A stretch of 52,517 nt of DNA from Polaromonas sp. (lineage in GTDB: Bacteria; Pseudomonadota; Gammaproteobacteria; Burkholderiales; Burkholderiaceae_C), in the NCBI GenBank assembly GCA_021731285.1, contig JAKFXR010000018.1:1-52517 (forward strand), written 5' to 3'. Below, in pieces: positions 38,705 to 47,544 of the stretch. The translations under genes were made by a program, and so were the position numbers. Positions within the stretch are counted from its first letter, which is position 1. Each line of letters starts with the position of its first letter. Under the pieces are notes generated by a model that saw nothing but the letters and a program-made list of their open reading frames with translations, was not told where the DNA came from and did not search any database.

Positions 38705-39874
38705 TTGAGTAACCTGCTTTCCGCTTTCCGGTATGCCACGCTTCCGGCTGAAACAACCCAGTTTCGGGCTGAGGTGAAGGCCTTTCTCAAGTCAAGTTTT
38801 GAACCCACGCCGCCGGACATCCGGGCCCGCTCTTGGATGGGTTTTGATGCGGACTTCAGCCGCAAGCTCGCCGCACGCGGTTGGGTGGGCGTGACCCTGC
38901 CAGCCAGGTTTGGCGGTGCTGAGCTGGACGCGTTCTCTCGCTTTGTGTTGGTGGAAGAACTGCTGGCTGCGGGTGCGCCGGTGTCTGCGCACTGGATTGC
39001 TGACCGCCAGAGCGGACCGCTGATCAACAAATTTGGAACTGATGCACAGCGCCAGTTTTACTTGCCCAAAATATGTGCTGCAGAGGCATTTTTCTGCATT
39101 GGCATGAGCGAGCCGAATGCGGGTTCTGACCTCGCCAGTGTGGGAACGCGTGCCACGCGTTATGAGGTGAACGGTTTAAGCGGGTGGCGTCTGAGTGGTC
39201 GCAAGGTGTGGACAACCAATGCGCACCACTGCCATTTCATGATCGCCTTGGTGCGCTCGTCCGGCGAGCCGCAAGACAGGCAAAAGGGTTTGTCGCAGTT
39301 CATCATTGATCTGTCGCTGCCTGGCGTCACGGTGCGGCCGATTAGGGATCTTTCGGGCGACTCCCATTTCTCTGAAGTGTTCTTTGACGACGTGCTGTTG
39401 GCCGATGACGCGTTGGTCGGCGACGAAGGAGAAGGCTGGGCTCAGGTCAATGCCGAGCTGGCCTTTGAGCGCAGCGGCCCCGAACGGATTTACTCAAGCA
39501 TCGTGCTCCTGGAGCACTGGATTGACTGCCTTCGAAGCAGTGCTGATGCGGCTGCGCACGTCGCCACCATCGGGCGCTTCGCGACGCACCTGGGCACGTT
39601 ACGCAACATGTCTATTGCCGTCACGGGCAAGCTGGTGGCCGGTGAAAGCCCTGTTGTTGAGGCGGCGCTTGTCAAGGACATCGGCACTGAATTTGAGCAA
39701 AGTATTCCAGCCATCATTGAAGCAGCGATCGGGCTGAATCCAGACGCGCCGGTGGACGCAGACCTTTACCGCACGCTGGCCTATGTGAGCCAGATTGCAC
39801 CCACTTATTCACTGCGTGGCGGTACGCGAGAGATCCTGCGCGGCATGATTGCGCGCGGTTTGGGCTTGCGCTAA
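38705..39874 (+). CDS. Acyl-CoA dehydrogenase, alpha-type subunit
   Basis: A 389-residue acyl-CoA dehydrogenase with a TTG start; the AGGAG Shine-Dalgarno 6 bases upstream supports it. The FAD/substrate loop GMSEPNAGSD is present. The C-terminal MCAD-type position is Arg (LRGGTREILR), but Glu255 in LAFERSGPE aligns with the catalytic Glu of isovaleryl-CoA dehydrogenase. The next gene, 15 bp on, encodes a shorter and more divergent relative, so the two probably form a heteromeric enzyme of the alpha2-beta2 kind known for steroid side-chain degradation (ChsE). It is the lead gene of the module 3 operon. Confidence 0.9.
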   Translation: MSNLLSAFRYATLPAETTQFRAEVKAFLKSSFEPTPPDIRARSWMGFDADFSRKLAARGWVGVTLPARFGGAELDAFSRFVLVEELLAAGAPVSAHWIADRQSGPLINKFGTDAQRQFYLPKICAAEAFFCIGMSEPNAGSDLASVGTRATRYEVNGLSGWRLSGRKVWTTNAHHCHFMIALVRSSGEPQDRQKGLSQFIIDLSLPGVTVRPIRDLSGDSHFSEVFFDDVLLADDALVGDEGEGWAQVNAELAFERSGPERIYSSIVLLEHWIDCLRSSADAAAHVATIGRFATHLGTLRNMSIAVTGKLVAGESPVVEAALVKDIGTEFEQSIPAIIEAAIGLNPDAPVDADLYRTLAYVSQIAPTYSLRGGTREILRGMIARGLGLR

Positions 39875-39889
39875 GAAAGTACAGATCCT

Positions 39890-40867
39890 ATGTTTGCAGA
39901 AGCCATTGACGATATTCTCAAAGACCAGTGCACCCCGGCCGTGGTGCGGGCGATTCAGGCGGGTGAGTCCCCCGCAGCGCTGTGGGACGCTATTGCCAGT
40001 GCCGGATTTTTAGAGCTCTTGAGCGCCGAGGCAGACGGCGGTGCCGGCCTGTCCCCGGCTGAACTATTTCCGGTCTTGAGGTGCTTCGGTCACTACACCG
40101 TGCCGGTCCCGGTGGCACAAACCATCGTTGCGCGTGCGCTGGTGGGCTCGCAACTGGTGCTGCCTTCCGGCATAGTTACGCTGGCGCAGACATTTCACCG
40201 CGATGCGAGTGGCGTCATCAGCTGCGGGTTGACGCCGTACGGCATGCTGGCGGACTACGTACTCACCCGCGATGGCGACGGCTTGCTGCTACTGCCTTGT
40301 GCTGCGGCCAAGCGCGTCGGCACAGGTGTTCAAAACTGTCTGACGGCAACACTCACATGGCCTAATGACAGCGGCTCGACACGTTCTTTGCAAGGCGGTG
40401 CGATGTTGCCTGCTTTTGCTGCTGCGCTGTATGCCGCACTTCTCAGCGGGGCCATGAGCCGTGTGTTTGAGATGACACTGCAGTACTGCAACGACCGCGT
40501 CCAGTTCGGCAAATCTCTCGATAAGTTTCAAGCTGTACAGCATCAGTTGAGCGTGATGGCGGAGCACACAGCCGCTGCATCGATTGCTGCTGAAGCCGCA
40601 TTTCAGGGCGCTGAAAACGCGCCGTCTTTGCTGACTGCTGCGATGGCCAAATCGCGAACCAGTGAAGCTGCGGTGTTGGTGGCCTCCGTCGCTCATGCTC
40701 TGCATGGTGCGATTGGTGTCACTGAAGAATACGACTTGCAACTGCTGACCCGCAGCTTGCATGAGTGGCGCACAGCCCACGGCTCCGAAGCCTACTGGAA
40801 CACGGTAATCGGCCAGCAGGTGCTCGCAAGGGAGATGTCGCTGTCCGATTTCGTTCGATCTGTATGA
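39890..40867 (+). CDS. Acyl-CoA dehydrogenase, short beta-type subunit
   Basis: A 325-residue, shortened acyl-CoA dehydrogenase-like protein. The C-terminal helical domain is clear: FGKSLDKFQAVQHQLSVMAE and the terminal HEWRTAHGSEAYWNTVIG. The FAD-contacting middle domain is poorly conserved and no Glu base is found at either known position. Such proteins usually pair with a catalytic sister (the gene just upstream) and complete its FAD or substrate site. It lies 15 bp after its partner and 31 bp before the CaiB gene. It is unlikely to work alone. Confidence 0.85.
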   Translation: MFAEAIDDILKDQCTPAVVRAIQAGESPAALWDAIASAGFLELLSAEADGGAGLSPAELFPVLRCFGHYTVPVPVAQTIVARALVGSQLVLPSGIVTLAQTFHRDASGVISCGLTPYGMLADYVLTRDGDGLLLLPCAAAKRVGTGVQNCLTATLTWPNDSGSTRSLQGGAMLPAFAAALYAALLSGAMSRVFEMTLQYCNDRVQFGKSLDKFQAVQHQLSVMAEHTAAASIAAEAAFQGAENAPSLLTAAMAKSRTSEAAVLVASVAHALHGAIGVTEEYDLQLLTRSLHEWRTAHGSEAYWNTVIGQQVLAREMSLSDFVRSV

Positions 40868-40898
40868 GAAATTTTTCACTGGCTTTAAAGGCAATGAG

Positions 40899-42140
40899 AT
40901 GACTGGTCCGCTAAAAGGTCTTCGTGTGTTAGACCTCACTACCGTGCTGATGGGGCCCTACGCCACACAACTCATGGCCGACATGGGCGCCGACGTGGTG
41001 AAGATCGAGCCTCCGACGGGGGACACCGTGCGGGGAATTGGCCCGATGCGCAACCCTGGCATGGGTTCGATTTTTTTGCATGTCAATCGCAACAAGAGAA
41101 GCTTGGTACTTGACTTGAAGAAGCCCGATGGACTGGAAGCTTTCTACCGATTGGCCCGCACGGCAGACGTGGTGATTTACAACATTCGGCCGCAAGCGAT
41201 GAAGCGTCTGGGGATTCATTACGAACGCCTGAAGGCCGGAAATCCCGGCATTATTTACGCAGGGCTTTATGGCTACAGCGAAAGCGGTCCTTACGCCGAC
41301 AAGCCCGCGTATGACGACTTGATTCAAGGCGCGTGCGCTGTTCCTGATTTGGTGGCCCGCTCGTCAGGCGGCGAGCCGCGTTATGTGCCGTTGACGCTGG
41401 CGGATCGCACCGTTGGCTTGATGGGTTCCAACACTATTCTTGCCGCCGTGGTCTCCCGTGCGCTCACCGGCGAAGGGCAAGAAATTGAAATCCCGATGTT
41501 CGAAACAATGGTGCAGTACGTCATGAGTGACCATTTGTCTGGCGAGACCTTCGTGCCACCTATCGGTCCAAGTGGTTATCCACGATTGCTGGTCAAAGAG
41601 CGCAGACCCTACAAAACATTGGATGGATATGTCTGTGTGCTGGTCTACAACGACCGCCAGTGGCAAGCCTTTTTAGGACTGATTGGAAAGCCGGAACTTT
41701 TTAAAGAGGACCTGCGCTTTGGCGGCATAGGGGCGCGTACTAAACACATCAATGAGCTCTACACCATGGTCGGCGAAGCAATGGCGACAAAGACCAATGC
41801 CGACTGGTTGAGCTTGCTTGAAGGCGCTGATATTCCCTGCATGCCGCTGCAAGACATCGACAGCCTGATCGACGATCCGCATTTGAAGGCGATTGGCATG
41901 ATCAAAACCGTCGTTCATCCGACCGAGGGCGAGATACGGCAGATCGGCGTGCCGGTCAAACTCTCTGCAACCCCCGTGGCGACTGAGCAGAGACCGGCGC
42001 CAGGTCTAGGACAACACAGCGAAGAGATATTGCGCGAGGCCGGTTTCACAGACGATGAAGTGCGGGCCTTGCAGGCGCAGGGCGCAACCCTGCACTACAG
42101 CGCGCCAAAGCCGCTGCCAGTTCAATTAGCGTTTGCTTAA
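40899..42140 (+). CDS. CaiB/BaiF-family (type III) CoA-transferase
   Basis: A 413-residue type III CoA-transferase. The N-terminal GLRVLDLTTVLMGPYATQLM and VVKIEPPTGD strands are canonical. The catalytic Asp lies in KPAYDDLIQGACAV. Later family features (GEGQEIEIPMFETMV and DDPHLKAIGM) are intact. It should form the CoA thioester acted on by the two acyl-CoA dehydrogenase subunits encoded upstream. It is the only CoA-activating enzyme of module 3, replacing the synthetases of modules 1 and 2a. Confidence 0.94.
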   Translation: MTGPLKGLRVLDLTTVLMGPYATQLMADMGADVVKIEPPTGDTVRGIGPMRNPGMGSIFLHVNRNKRSLVLDLKKPDGLEAFYRLARTADVVIYNIRPQAMKRLGIHYERLKAGNPGIIYAGLYGYSESGPYADKPAYDDLIQGACAVPDLVARSSGGEPRYVPLTLADRTVGLMGSNTILAAVVSRALTGEGQEIEIPMFETMVQYVMSDHLSGETFVPPIGPSGYPRLLVKERRPYKTLDGYVCVLVYNDRQWQAFLGLIGKPELFKEDLRFGGIGARTKHINELYTMVGEAMATKTNADWLSLLEGADIPCMPLQDIDSLIDDPHLKAIGMIKTVVHPTEGEIRQIGVPVKLSATPVATEQRPAPGLGQHSEEILREAGFTDDEVRALQAQGATLHYSAPKPLPVQLAFA

Positions 42141-42152
42141 GCAGAGGACGTT

Positions 42153-43178
42153 ATGAAAGCTGTTGTTGTCAATCGGCTGGCACGACCAGAGGTTCCCGAT
42201 ATTTCTCTGTTGATCGACAGCGAGTTGCCGGTCTCCGACGTCAAACCGAATGATTTGCTGGTGCGCGTTGAAGCCGTTGCGGTCAATCCGATCGATTTGA
42301 AAATGGCCCGTTCCAAGCAGCCATCACAAAGCCCAGACCGGGTTTTGGGCTGGGATGTTGCAGGCACGGTGGTCGGCATGGGGGCTGATGTCTCTGGCTT
42401 TCAACTTGGCGAGACGGTTTTTTATGCCGGTAGCGTGCTGCGCCCAGGAGCTTGTAGCGCGCTGCATGCTGTGGATGCGCGTTTGGTCGGACGCAAGCCG
42501 AGCACATTGAGTTTTATTCAGGCAGCTGCCTTGCCTCTTTCCAGTCTTGCTTCTTGGGAGGCTTTGTTCGAACGCATGCGCTTGCCACGTGGGCCGATTC
42601 AACAGCCGGCCACACTACTTGTTATTGGCGGTGCCGGTGGCGTGGGTTCGATGGCTTTGCAATTGGCTTCCAAGCTGACAGAGGTGCGTGTCATTGCCAC
42701 GGCCTCGCGTCTCGAGTCGCAGCAGTATTGCCGCGATATGGGCGCCACCGATGTTGCTGATCATTCGCAGCCGCTTTTGCCGCAACTCAAAGCACTGGGC
42801 GTGCCTTTGGTTGATTTTGTGTTGTGTTTGACGGACCCTGCGCCGCTGATGCCGCAGTTAGCCGAAATTCTTGCGCCGCATGGGCACATTTGTTCATTGG
42901 TCGAGGCATCGGCTGATTTGCCGATGAATTTGCTGCGCGGCAAAAGTATCACCTTCAGCTGGGAAGGTATGTTCACACGTTCGATGTTCAGAACGCCAGA
43001 CATGGCGCGGCAAGGCGACATTCTCAACGAGGTGTCTGCGCTGGTGGATAACGGCGTCTTGAAGACGACGCTCCAAGTCGATCTAGGCAGCATCAATGCA
43101 ATAAATGTCATGCAAGCGCACCAGCTGATTGGCAGCGGCCGCATGATCGGGAAGGTGGCGATGAGCAGGTTTGACTGA
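42153..43178 (+). CDS. Quinone-oxidoreductase-like MDR-superfamily dehydrogenase
   Basis: A 341-residue medium-chain dehydrogenase/reductase. The N-terminal domain has the family's VNPIDLKMARS and GWDVAGTVVGMG; the NADPH-binding loop is VIGGAGGVGSMALQLA (~150-166). The zinc-binding Cys cluster of classical alcohol dehydrogenases is absent, which suits the zinc-free zeta-crystallin/quinone-oxidoreductase branch. It may reduce an enoyl double bond, or oxidise or reduce a pathway carbonyl. It starts 12 bp after the CaiB stop in the same operon. Confidence 0.9.
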   Translation: MKAVVVNRLARPEVPDISLLIDSELPVSDVKPNDLLVRVEAVAVNPIDLKMARSKQPSQSPDRVLGWDVAGTVVGMGADVSGFQLGETVFYAGSVLRPGACSALHAVDARLVGRKPSTLSFIQAAALPLSSLASWEALFERMRLPRGPIQQPATLLVIGGAGGVGSMALQLASKLTEVRVIATASRLESQQYCRDMGATDVADHSQPLLPQLKALGVPLVDFVLCLTDPAPLMPQLAEILAPHGHICSLVEASADLPMNLLRGKSITFSWEGMFTRSMFRTPDMARQGDILNEVSALVDNGVLKTTLQVDLGSINAINVMQAHQLIGSGRMIGKVAMSRFD

Positions 43179-43244
43179 TCAAAAAAAGATACAAATAAAG
43201 AGGCGCTACAGCATCAAACTCATTTTATTTACGGAGACAACATC

Positions 43245-44231
43245 ATGAAAAAAAACACAACTCGCAGAACTCTCATTGCTAGCTTGGCCAGCGCCGCCCT
43301 GTTGGGGGCTGCAGCCATAGCGCCTGCACTGGCGCAAGGGTTTCCCAACAAGCCAATTAGATTTATCGTTCCGTTCCCACCAGGAAGCGCAACAGACACC
43401 TCGGCACGATACTTCGCCAAAAAACTCTCCGAGATGACATCGCAGCCCGTCATCATCGACAACAAAGCGGGCGGCAACGGCTTTATTGCGGTGCGCGCTG
43501 TGTTGTCTGCACCGCCCGATGGGCACACGGTTTTCATCGGCAGTAATTCGACACTGGCCGTGAACACGGCCTTGTTCAAGTCCTTGCCTTATGACCCGAT
43601 CGCCGACTTCAGCCCGCTAACGATGATGGTTCGGGCGCCTGCGCTCCTGATCGTTCCTGGCGGCTCTAGCCACACCACTTTGCCTGAGCTGATTGCTGCG
43701 GCCAAGGCCAAACCAGGGACGCTCAACTACGCCCATGGATCAGCTGGTTATCAATTGATGGCTGAACTGTTCAACGAAACGGCTAACGTGAGAACCTACG
43801 GTGTTCCTTTCAAGAGCGCCGCAGATTCGGTTTTGGCTGTGGGATCAGAGACCGTTCAACTGGCTTTTGTTGAAATTACAAGCGCGCAAGAATTGGTGAA
43901 AAGCGGAAAACTGCGTGCATTGGCGGTAGCCTCAGCCAATCGTATTGCGGTGCTGCCGTCAGTGCCCACTTCAGCAGAAGCCGGGTTGCCAGGGTTTAGC
44001 GCCTATGTGTGGGTTGCTGCCATGGTGTCGTCCAAGACACCCAAAGCTGAGACCGAGAAGCTCGCAGCATTGATGACAACAATTGAAAACTTGCCGGAAA
44101 CCCGTGAGTTTTACGAGCGCATTGGTGGCGAGGTCATGCCCGGTGGACCCGAGGTCATGCGTAATTTTCAAAAGACTGAAATAGACCTTTGGAAGCGCAT
44201 CGCTGTCAAAGCCAAAATCGAGCAGCAATAA
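43245..44231 (+). CDS. Bug/TctC-family periplasmic receptor (orphan)
   Basis: A 328-residue Bug receptor. The signal peptide begins MKKNTTRRTLIASLASAALL and ends at ALAQ; the start has an ACGGAGACAA Shine-Dalgarno. The mature motif is FPNKPIRFIVPFPPGSATD, where the ligand loop reads PPGSATD. The second lobe reads VPFKSAADSVLAV rather than the usual HxPYKG, so ligand contacts may differ. It is preceded by the MDR dehydrogenase gene (66 bp) and followed by the MaoC-like gene (14 bp). Confidence 0.92.
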   Translation: MKKNTTRRTLIASLASAALLGAAAIAPALAQGFPNKPIRFIVPFPPGSATDTSARYFAKKLSEMTSQPVIIDNKAGGNGFIAVRAVLSAPPDGHTVFIGSNSTLAVNTALFKSLPYDPIADFSPLTMMVRAPALLIVPGGSSHTTLPELIAAAKAKPGTLNYAHGSAGYQLMAELFNETANVRTYGVPFKSAADSVLAVGSETVQLAFVEITSAQELVKSGKLRALAVASANRIAVLPSVPTSAEAGLPGFSAYVWVAAMVSSKTPKAETEKLAALMTTIENLPETREFYERIGGEVMPGGPEVMRNFQKTEIDLWKRIAVKAKIEQQ

Positions 44232-44245
44232 ACGGGCATGCTCAC

Positions 44246-44725
44246 ATGTCCATGAGCCACGCCCCCAACAACATCCAGCAACTTGGCCAAGGCTTTCATT
44301 GGCAAGAGCTGGTCATTGGTCAGCGTTTCAAGACCTTTCGGCGGACAGTGACCGAGGCCGACCTTGTCGGGTTTATCGGCGTCACAGGCATGGTCGAAGT
44401 CATGTTCATTGATGCGGCTCCGCTGCATGGCGGAATTGCCGGGCGGCCGGTTCCGGCGGCGCTGACCTACACGCTGATTGAAGGCTTCATTCTGCAAACC
44501 ATGATCCAGGGCACAGGGCTGGCGATGCTGGAGCTCACCAAGAAAATTCATGCGCCTGTGCGTGTTGGCGACAGTATTCACGCGGTCATTGAGGTGACGG
44601 GTGTGCGCCCGACCTCAACCGGCGGTAGAGCCATTGTTGACTCCACCATCCAGGTATTCAATCAACGCGAAGAAAACGTGATGACCTACACCGCCAAGCG
44701 CATGCTGGCGGGTAACAACACATGA
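44246..44725 (+). CDS. MaoC-like hot-dog-fold protein
   Basis: A 159-residue single hot-dog domain (ATG 44246; ATG 44252 also possible; in-frame start 44189 overlaps the Bug gene). WQELVIGQRFKTFRRTVTEA is the family's opening. As in the paralogue at 9058-9540, the catalytic GD-x-NP-x-H is replaced (TGMVEVMFID), so standard hydratase activity is doubtful. It lies between two Bug receptor genes. The next gene's possible upstream start overlaps its stop (ATGA). The shared alteration suggests a distinct MaoC subfamily tied to these uptake/CoA modules. Confidence 0.82.
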   Translation: MSMSHAPNNIQQLGQGFHWQELVIGQRFKTFRRTVTEADLVGFIGVTGMVEVMFIDAAPLHGGIAGRPVPAALTYTLIEGFILQTMIQGTGLAMLELTKKIHAPVRVGDSIHAVIEVTGVRPTSTGGRAIVDSTIQVFNQREENVMTYTAKRMLAGNNT

Positions 44726-44736
44726 AAGGGCTGACC

Positions 44737-45720
44737 ATGAACACGCCTCAAAACTTTCTGACTCGCCGTCAAGCCTTGGCTGCATTAGGCGCCATGGCTG
44801 TCGGCACTGCCAATGCCCAAGCAGCCTACCCAAGCCGGCCGCTGCGCATGCTCATCGGGTTTTCGGCCGGTGGGCCTACGGACAATATCGCGCGACTGCT
44901 GGCTATCAAGCTCGGCGAATTTCTGGGCCAACCGGTGTTGATCGAAAACCGCCCTGGTGCCAATGCCGTACTTGCCGCAGACGCGGTGAGTCGCGCTGCG
45001 GCAGATGGCTACACGCTGCTTTACAACACATCTTCATTTGCGTTGTCTGCGGCGCTTTCTCCCAAGCTGCCTTACAACCCAACGCGTGATTTCACCGGCG
45101 TTGCGCTGACGGCTTCCGCGCCCACGGTATTGATTGTGAACAGGGACTTCAAAGCCCGCACTATCAAAGAATTTATCGAGCAGCTCGATGCCAATCCGGG
45201 TAAGTACAGTTACGGCTCTGCCGGCACTGGCACCATCACGCACGTCATCCCGGCCCAACTATTGCAGACAGCCGGACTGAATGCTGTCCACGTGCCTTAC
45301 AAAGGTAGCGCACCGGCGCTGATTGATTTGTTCGGTGGGCAAATTCAGTTTGCCGTTGACGCCATGAGTTCAGCCTTACCTTACATCCGGGATGGACGAG
45401 TACGAGCTCTTGCGGTCACGAGCGTCGAGCGGATTCCCTCCTTACCTGATGTACCGACGATCTCGGAGAGCTGGATCAAGGGCTACGAAGCAAGCGCATG
45501 GCAGGGGTTGATGGTTCCTGCAGCGGTTCCAGCTTCCATCGTGGCAAGGCTAAATTTGGAAATACTCAAAGTATTGGCTTTGCCGGATGTGCGCGCCCAG
45601 ATGGCCAAACAAGGTACAGATCCGCTGGGCAGCACACCGGACGCCTACAACGCTTTCATGCGAACAGAAATAGAGCGATGGACCAAAGTGGCACGGGCCG
45701 GCAACATCGCTCCAGAGTAA
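44737..45720 (+). CDS. Bug/TctC-family periplasmic receptor (orphan)
   Basis: A 327-residue Bug receptor. The ATG at 44737 has an AAAGGG Shine-Dalgarno; the ATG at 44722 overlapping the MaoC stop is an alternative. The signal peptide contains LTRRQALAALGAMA, which resembles a twin-arginine motif. The mature motif is YPSRPLRMLIGFSAGGPTDN and the second-lobe motif is HVPYKGSAPALIDLFGGQI, both canonical. It is one of four Bug receptors in this operon. Confidence 0.93.
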   Translation: MNTPQNFLTRRQALAALGAMAVGTANAQAAYPSRPLRMLIGFSAGGPTDNIARLLAIKLGEFLGQPVLIENRPGANAVLAADAVSRAAADGYTLLYNTSSFALSAALSPKLPYNPTRDFTGVALTASAPTVLIVNRDFKARTIKEFIEQLDANPGKYSYGSAGTGTITHVIPAQLLQTAGLNAVHVPYKGSAPALIDLFGGQIQFAVDAMSSALPYIRDGRVRALAVTSVERIPSLPDVPTISESWIKGYEASAWQGLMVPAAVPASIVARLNLEILKVLALPDVRAQMAKQGTDPLGSTPDAYNAFMRTEIERWTKVARAGNIAPE

Positions 45721-45738
45721 ATCTCTTGAATTGATTGG

Positions 45739-46482
45739 ATGTTGAGCATGATCAGACTTGGAACACGAACGAACGGCGAACTCAGGCGGCGGACTATTCC
45801 GGTGCTGGACGATAGCTACTTCAAAGCAGAATGGATGGAGTCCGGGGCAGACCCGTCACTCTCGCCAACCGTAGCGTTGATCGAGCAACCTCCCAATTCG
45901 GTTCTGATGCCACACTTTCATCGACAGAATCAGTTTCAGCTGTTCGTGGACGGTTCTGGCTCTATCGGGCCAAGCGCGCTGTCGCCCTTGAGCATTCACT
46001 ATGCGGGCGCGTACACCGGCTACGGCCCCTTGGTTGCAGGGCCGGAAGGCATCAAATATTTCACGATGCGATCTGTCTGTGAAACCGGCCTGGTGCCGAT
46101 TTCGGATGCGCGCGAAAAAATGCTGCGCGGTCCCAAACGCCATGCGCAGTGCGGTCCCATAAACATTGCGAGCGAGGCTGTTCTGCTGGCATTGACCGAC
46201 GTCCAAACGGAGACCGTGATTCCACTTGCCGACGACGGACTCGGTGCCGAAGTTATTCATTCGCCAGGCGCTTTGAAGCTGTTGCCGCAACGGCTTCCCG
46301 CCAGCGCTGGTTTTTTCCTCGTGGTGTTGGCTGGTACATTGATCTATGCCGATGCCCGACTCGGGGCCTTGGAAAGTTTGTTCGTGTCGACTGATGAAAT
46401 CCTGCCAGTTTTTGCCGCCGGCAAGGGTGGTCTGCAAGTACTGGTTCTGCATTTGCCGCGGAAAGAGTCGGTTTACCCCTGA
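45739..46482 (+). CDS. Cupin-like protein of unknown function
   Basis: A 247-residue protein (ATG 45739, or ATG 45748). The segment LMPHFHRQNQFQLFVDGSG looks like the first cupin motif with two His, and AYTGYGPLVAGPEGIKYFTM may be the second half of the barrel; other residues of the metal site are uncertain. No exact family is recognised. It lies between two Bug receptor genes, 18 bp after one and 11 bp before the next, so co-expression is near certain. A dioxygenase, isomerase or small-molecule sensor role is possible. Confidence 0.65.
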   Translation: MLSMIRLGTRTNGELRRRTIPVLDDSYFKAEWMESGADPSLSPTVALIEQPPNSVLMPHFHRQNQFQLFVDGSGSIGPSALSPLSIHYAGAYTGYGPLVAGPEGIKYFTMRSVCETGLVPISDAREKMLRGPKRHAQCGPINIASEAVLLALTDVQTETVIPLADDGLGAEVIHSPGALKLLPQRLPASAGFFLVVLAGTLIYADARLGALESLFVSTDEILPVFAAGKGGLQVLVLHLPRKESVYP

Positions 46483-46493
46483 AAGGAAAAGCT

Positions 46494-47459
46494 ATGTTTT
46501 CAAAATCTCTGAAACTTTGCGCTGTTACTCTGGGACTGCTGTTTTCTGTCGGCGTGGTCGCGCAGGACTACCCCAGCAAACCTTTGCGCATGATCGTGCC
46601 GTTTCCGCCGGGCGGCGTGACTGACATTGTTGCTCGCGCAGTAGCGGCCAAGCTGGCAATCGAGTTGGGGCAATCAGTTGTGGTTGAGAACCGTGCGGGC
46701 GCCAGCGGGGTCATTGGTGCAGAAGCCGGCGCCCGGTCTCCAGCCGATGGCTATACCTTGGTGATGGGCAATATCAGTACGCTGGCGATCAACCCGGTGA
46801 CCTTCGCCAAGCTGCCTTACGATCCGATCGCCAGTTTCGATCCTATCAGCATGGTGGCGATTCAGCCGCTGATCGTTGCGGTTCACCCTTCGTTGCCCGT
46901 GAAGTCGCTGAGCGAGCTGGTGCAGTACGCGAAAAGCCAGCCCGGTAAGCTCAACTACGGCACGGCCGGCAGCTCGATTCACTTGGCGGTGGAGTTCTTC
47001 AGCACTGCCGCAGGGATCAAGATGAACCACATCCCTTATAAGGGCAGCGCGCCCGCATTGACGGATCTGATCGGCGGGCAGGTGCAGGTGCTCTTCGATC
47101 CTTTCTCAAGCCTATATCCATTCGTCGCATCGGGCAAGGTGCGGGCGCTGGCGGTAACCACGGACAAACGATCTGCAACTGCACCCACGCTGCCGACGGT
47201 GGCAGAGTCTGGCTACGCCAACTTTGACGTCAGTTCATGGCAGGGCATTGTTGTTCCCGCGGGAACTCCTAAAGCAGTGATCCAACGGCTGAATCGAGAC
47301 CTCGTCAAAGTGCTCTCCACCCCTGAGATGAAGGAGCGTTTTGCACAGTACAGCGCGGTCACTGCGGCGTCCACGCCAGAGCAGTTCAGCAGCTATATCA
47401 AGGAAGAGAACGCTCGCTGGCAAAAGGTGGCTATCGATGCCGGCGTCAAGCCGGAATGA
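46494..47459 (+). CDS. Bug/TctC-family periplasmic receptor (orphan)
   Basis: A 321-residue Bug receptor with an AAAGGAAAAG Shine-Dalgarno. The signal peptide is short (cleavage likely after VVAQ, ~24). The mature motif is YPSKPLRMIVPFPPGGVTD, the canonical ligand loop, and the second-lobe motif HIPYKGSAPALTDLIGGQV is intact. It lies 11 bp after the cupin-like gene and 85 bp before another Bug gene. Confidence 0.94.
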   Translation: MFSKSLKLCAVTLGLLFSVGVVAQDYPSKPLRMIVPFPPGGVTDIVARAVAAKLAIELGQSVVVENRAGASGVIGAEAGARSPADGYTLVMGNISTLAINPVTFAKLPYDPIASFDPISMVAIQPLIVAVHPSLPVKSLSELVQYAKSQPGKLNYGTAGSSIHLAVEFFSTAAGIKMNHIPYKGSAPALTDLIGGQVQVLFDPFSSLYPFVASGKVRALAVTTDKRSATAPTLPTVAESGYANFDVSSWQGIVVPAGTPKAVIQRLNRDLVKVLSTPEMKERFAQYSAVTAASTPEQFSSYIKEENARWQKVAIDAGVKPE

Positions 47460-47544
47460 GTGCAGCGCATTCACCCTTTAATCGATGGTTTGAATCTAGC
47501 CCAACAAGTCTGATCAGTTTAAAACGACAACGGAGACACACCTC

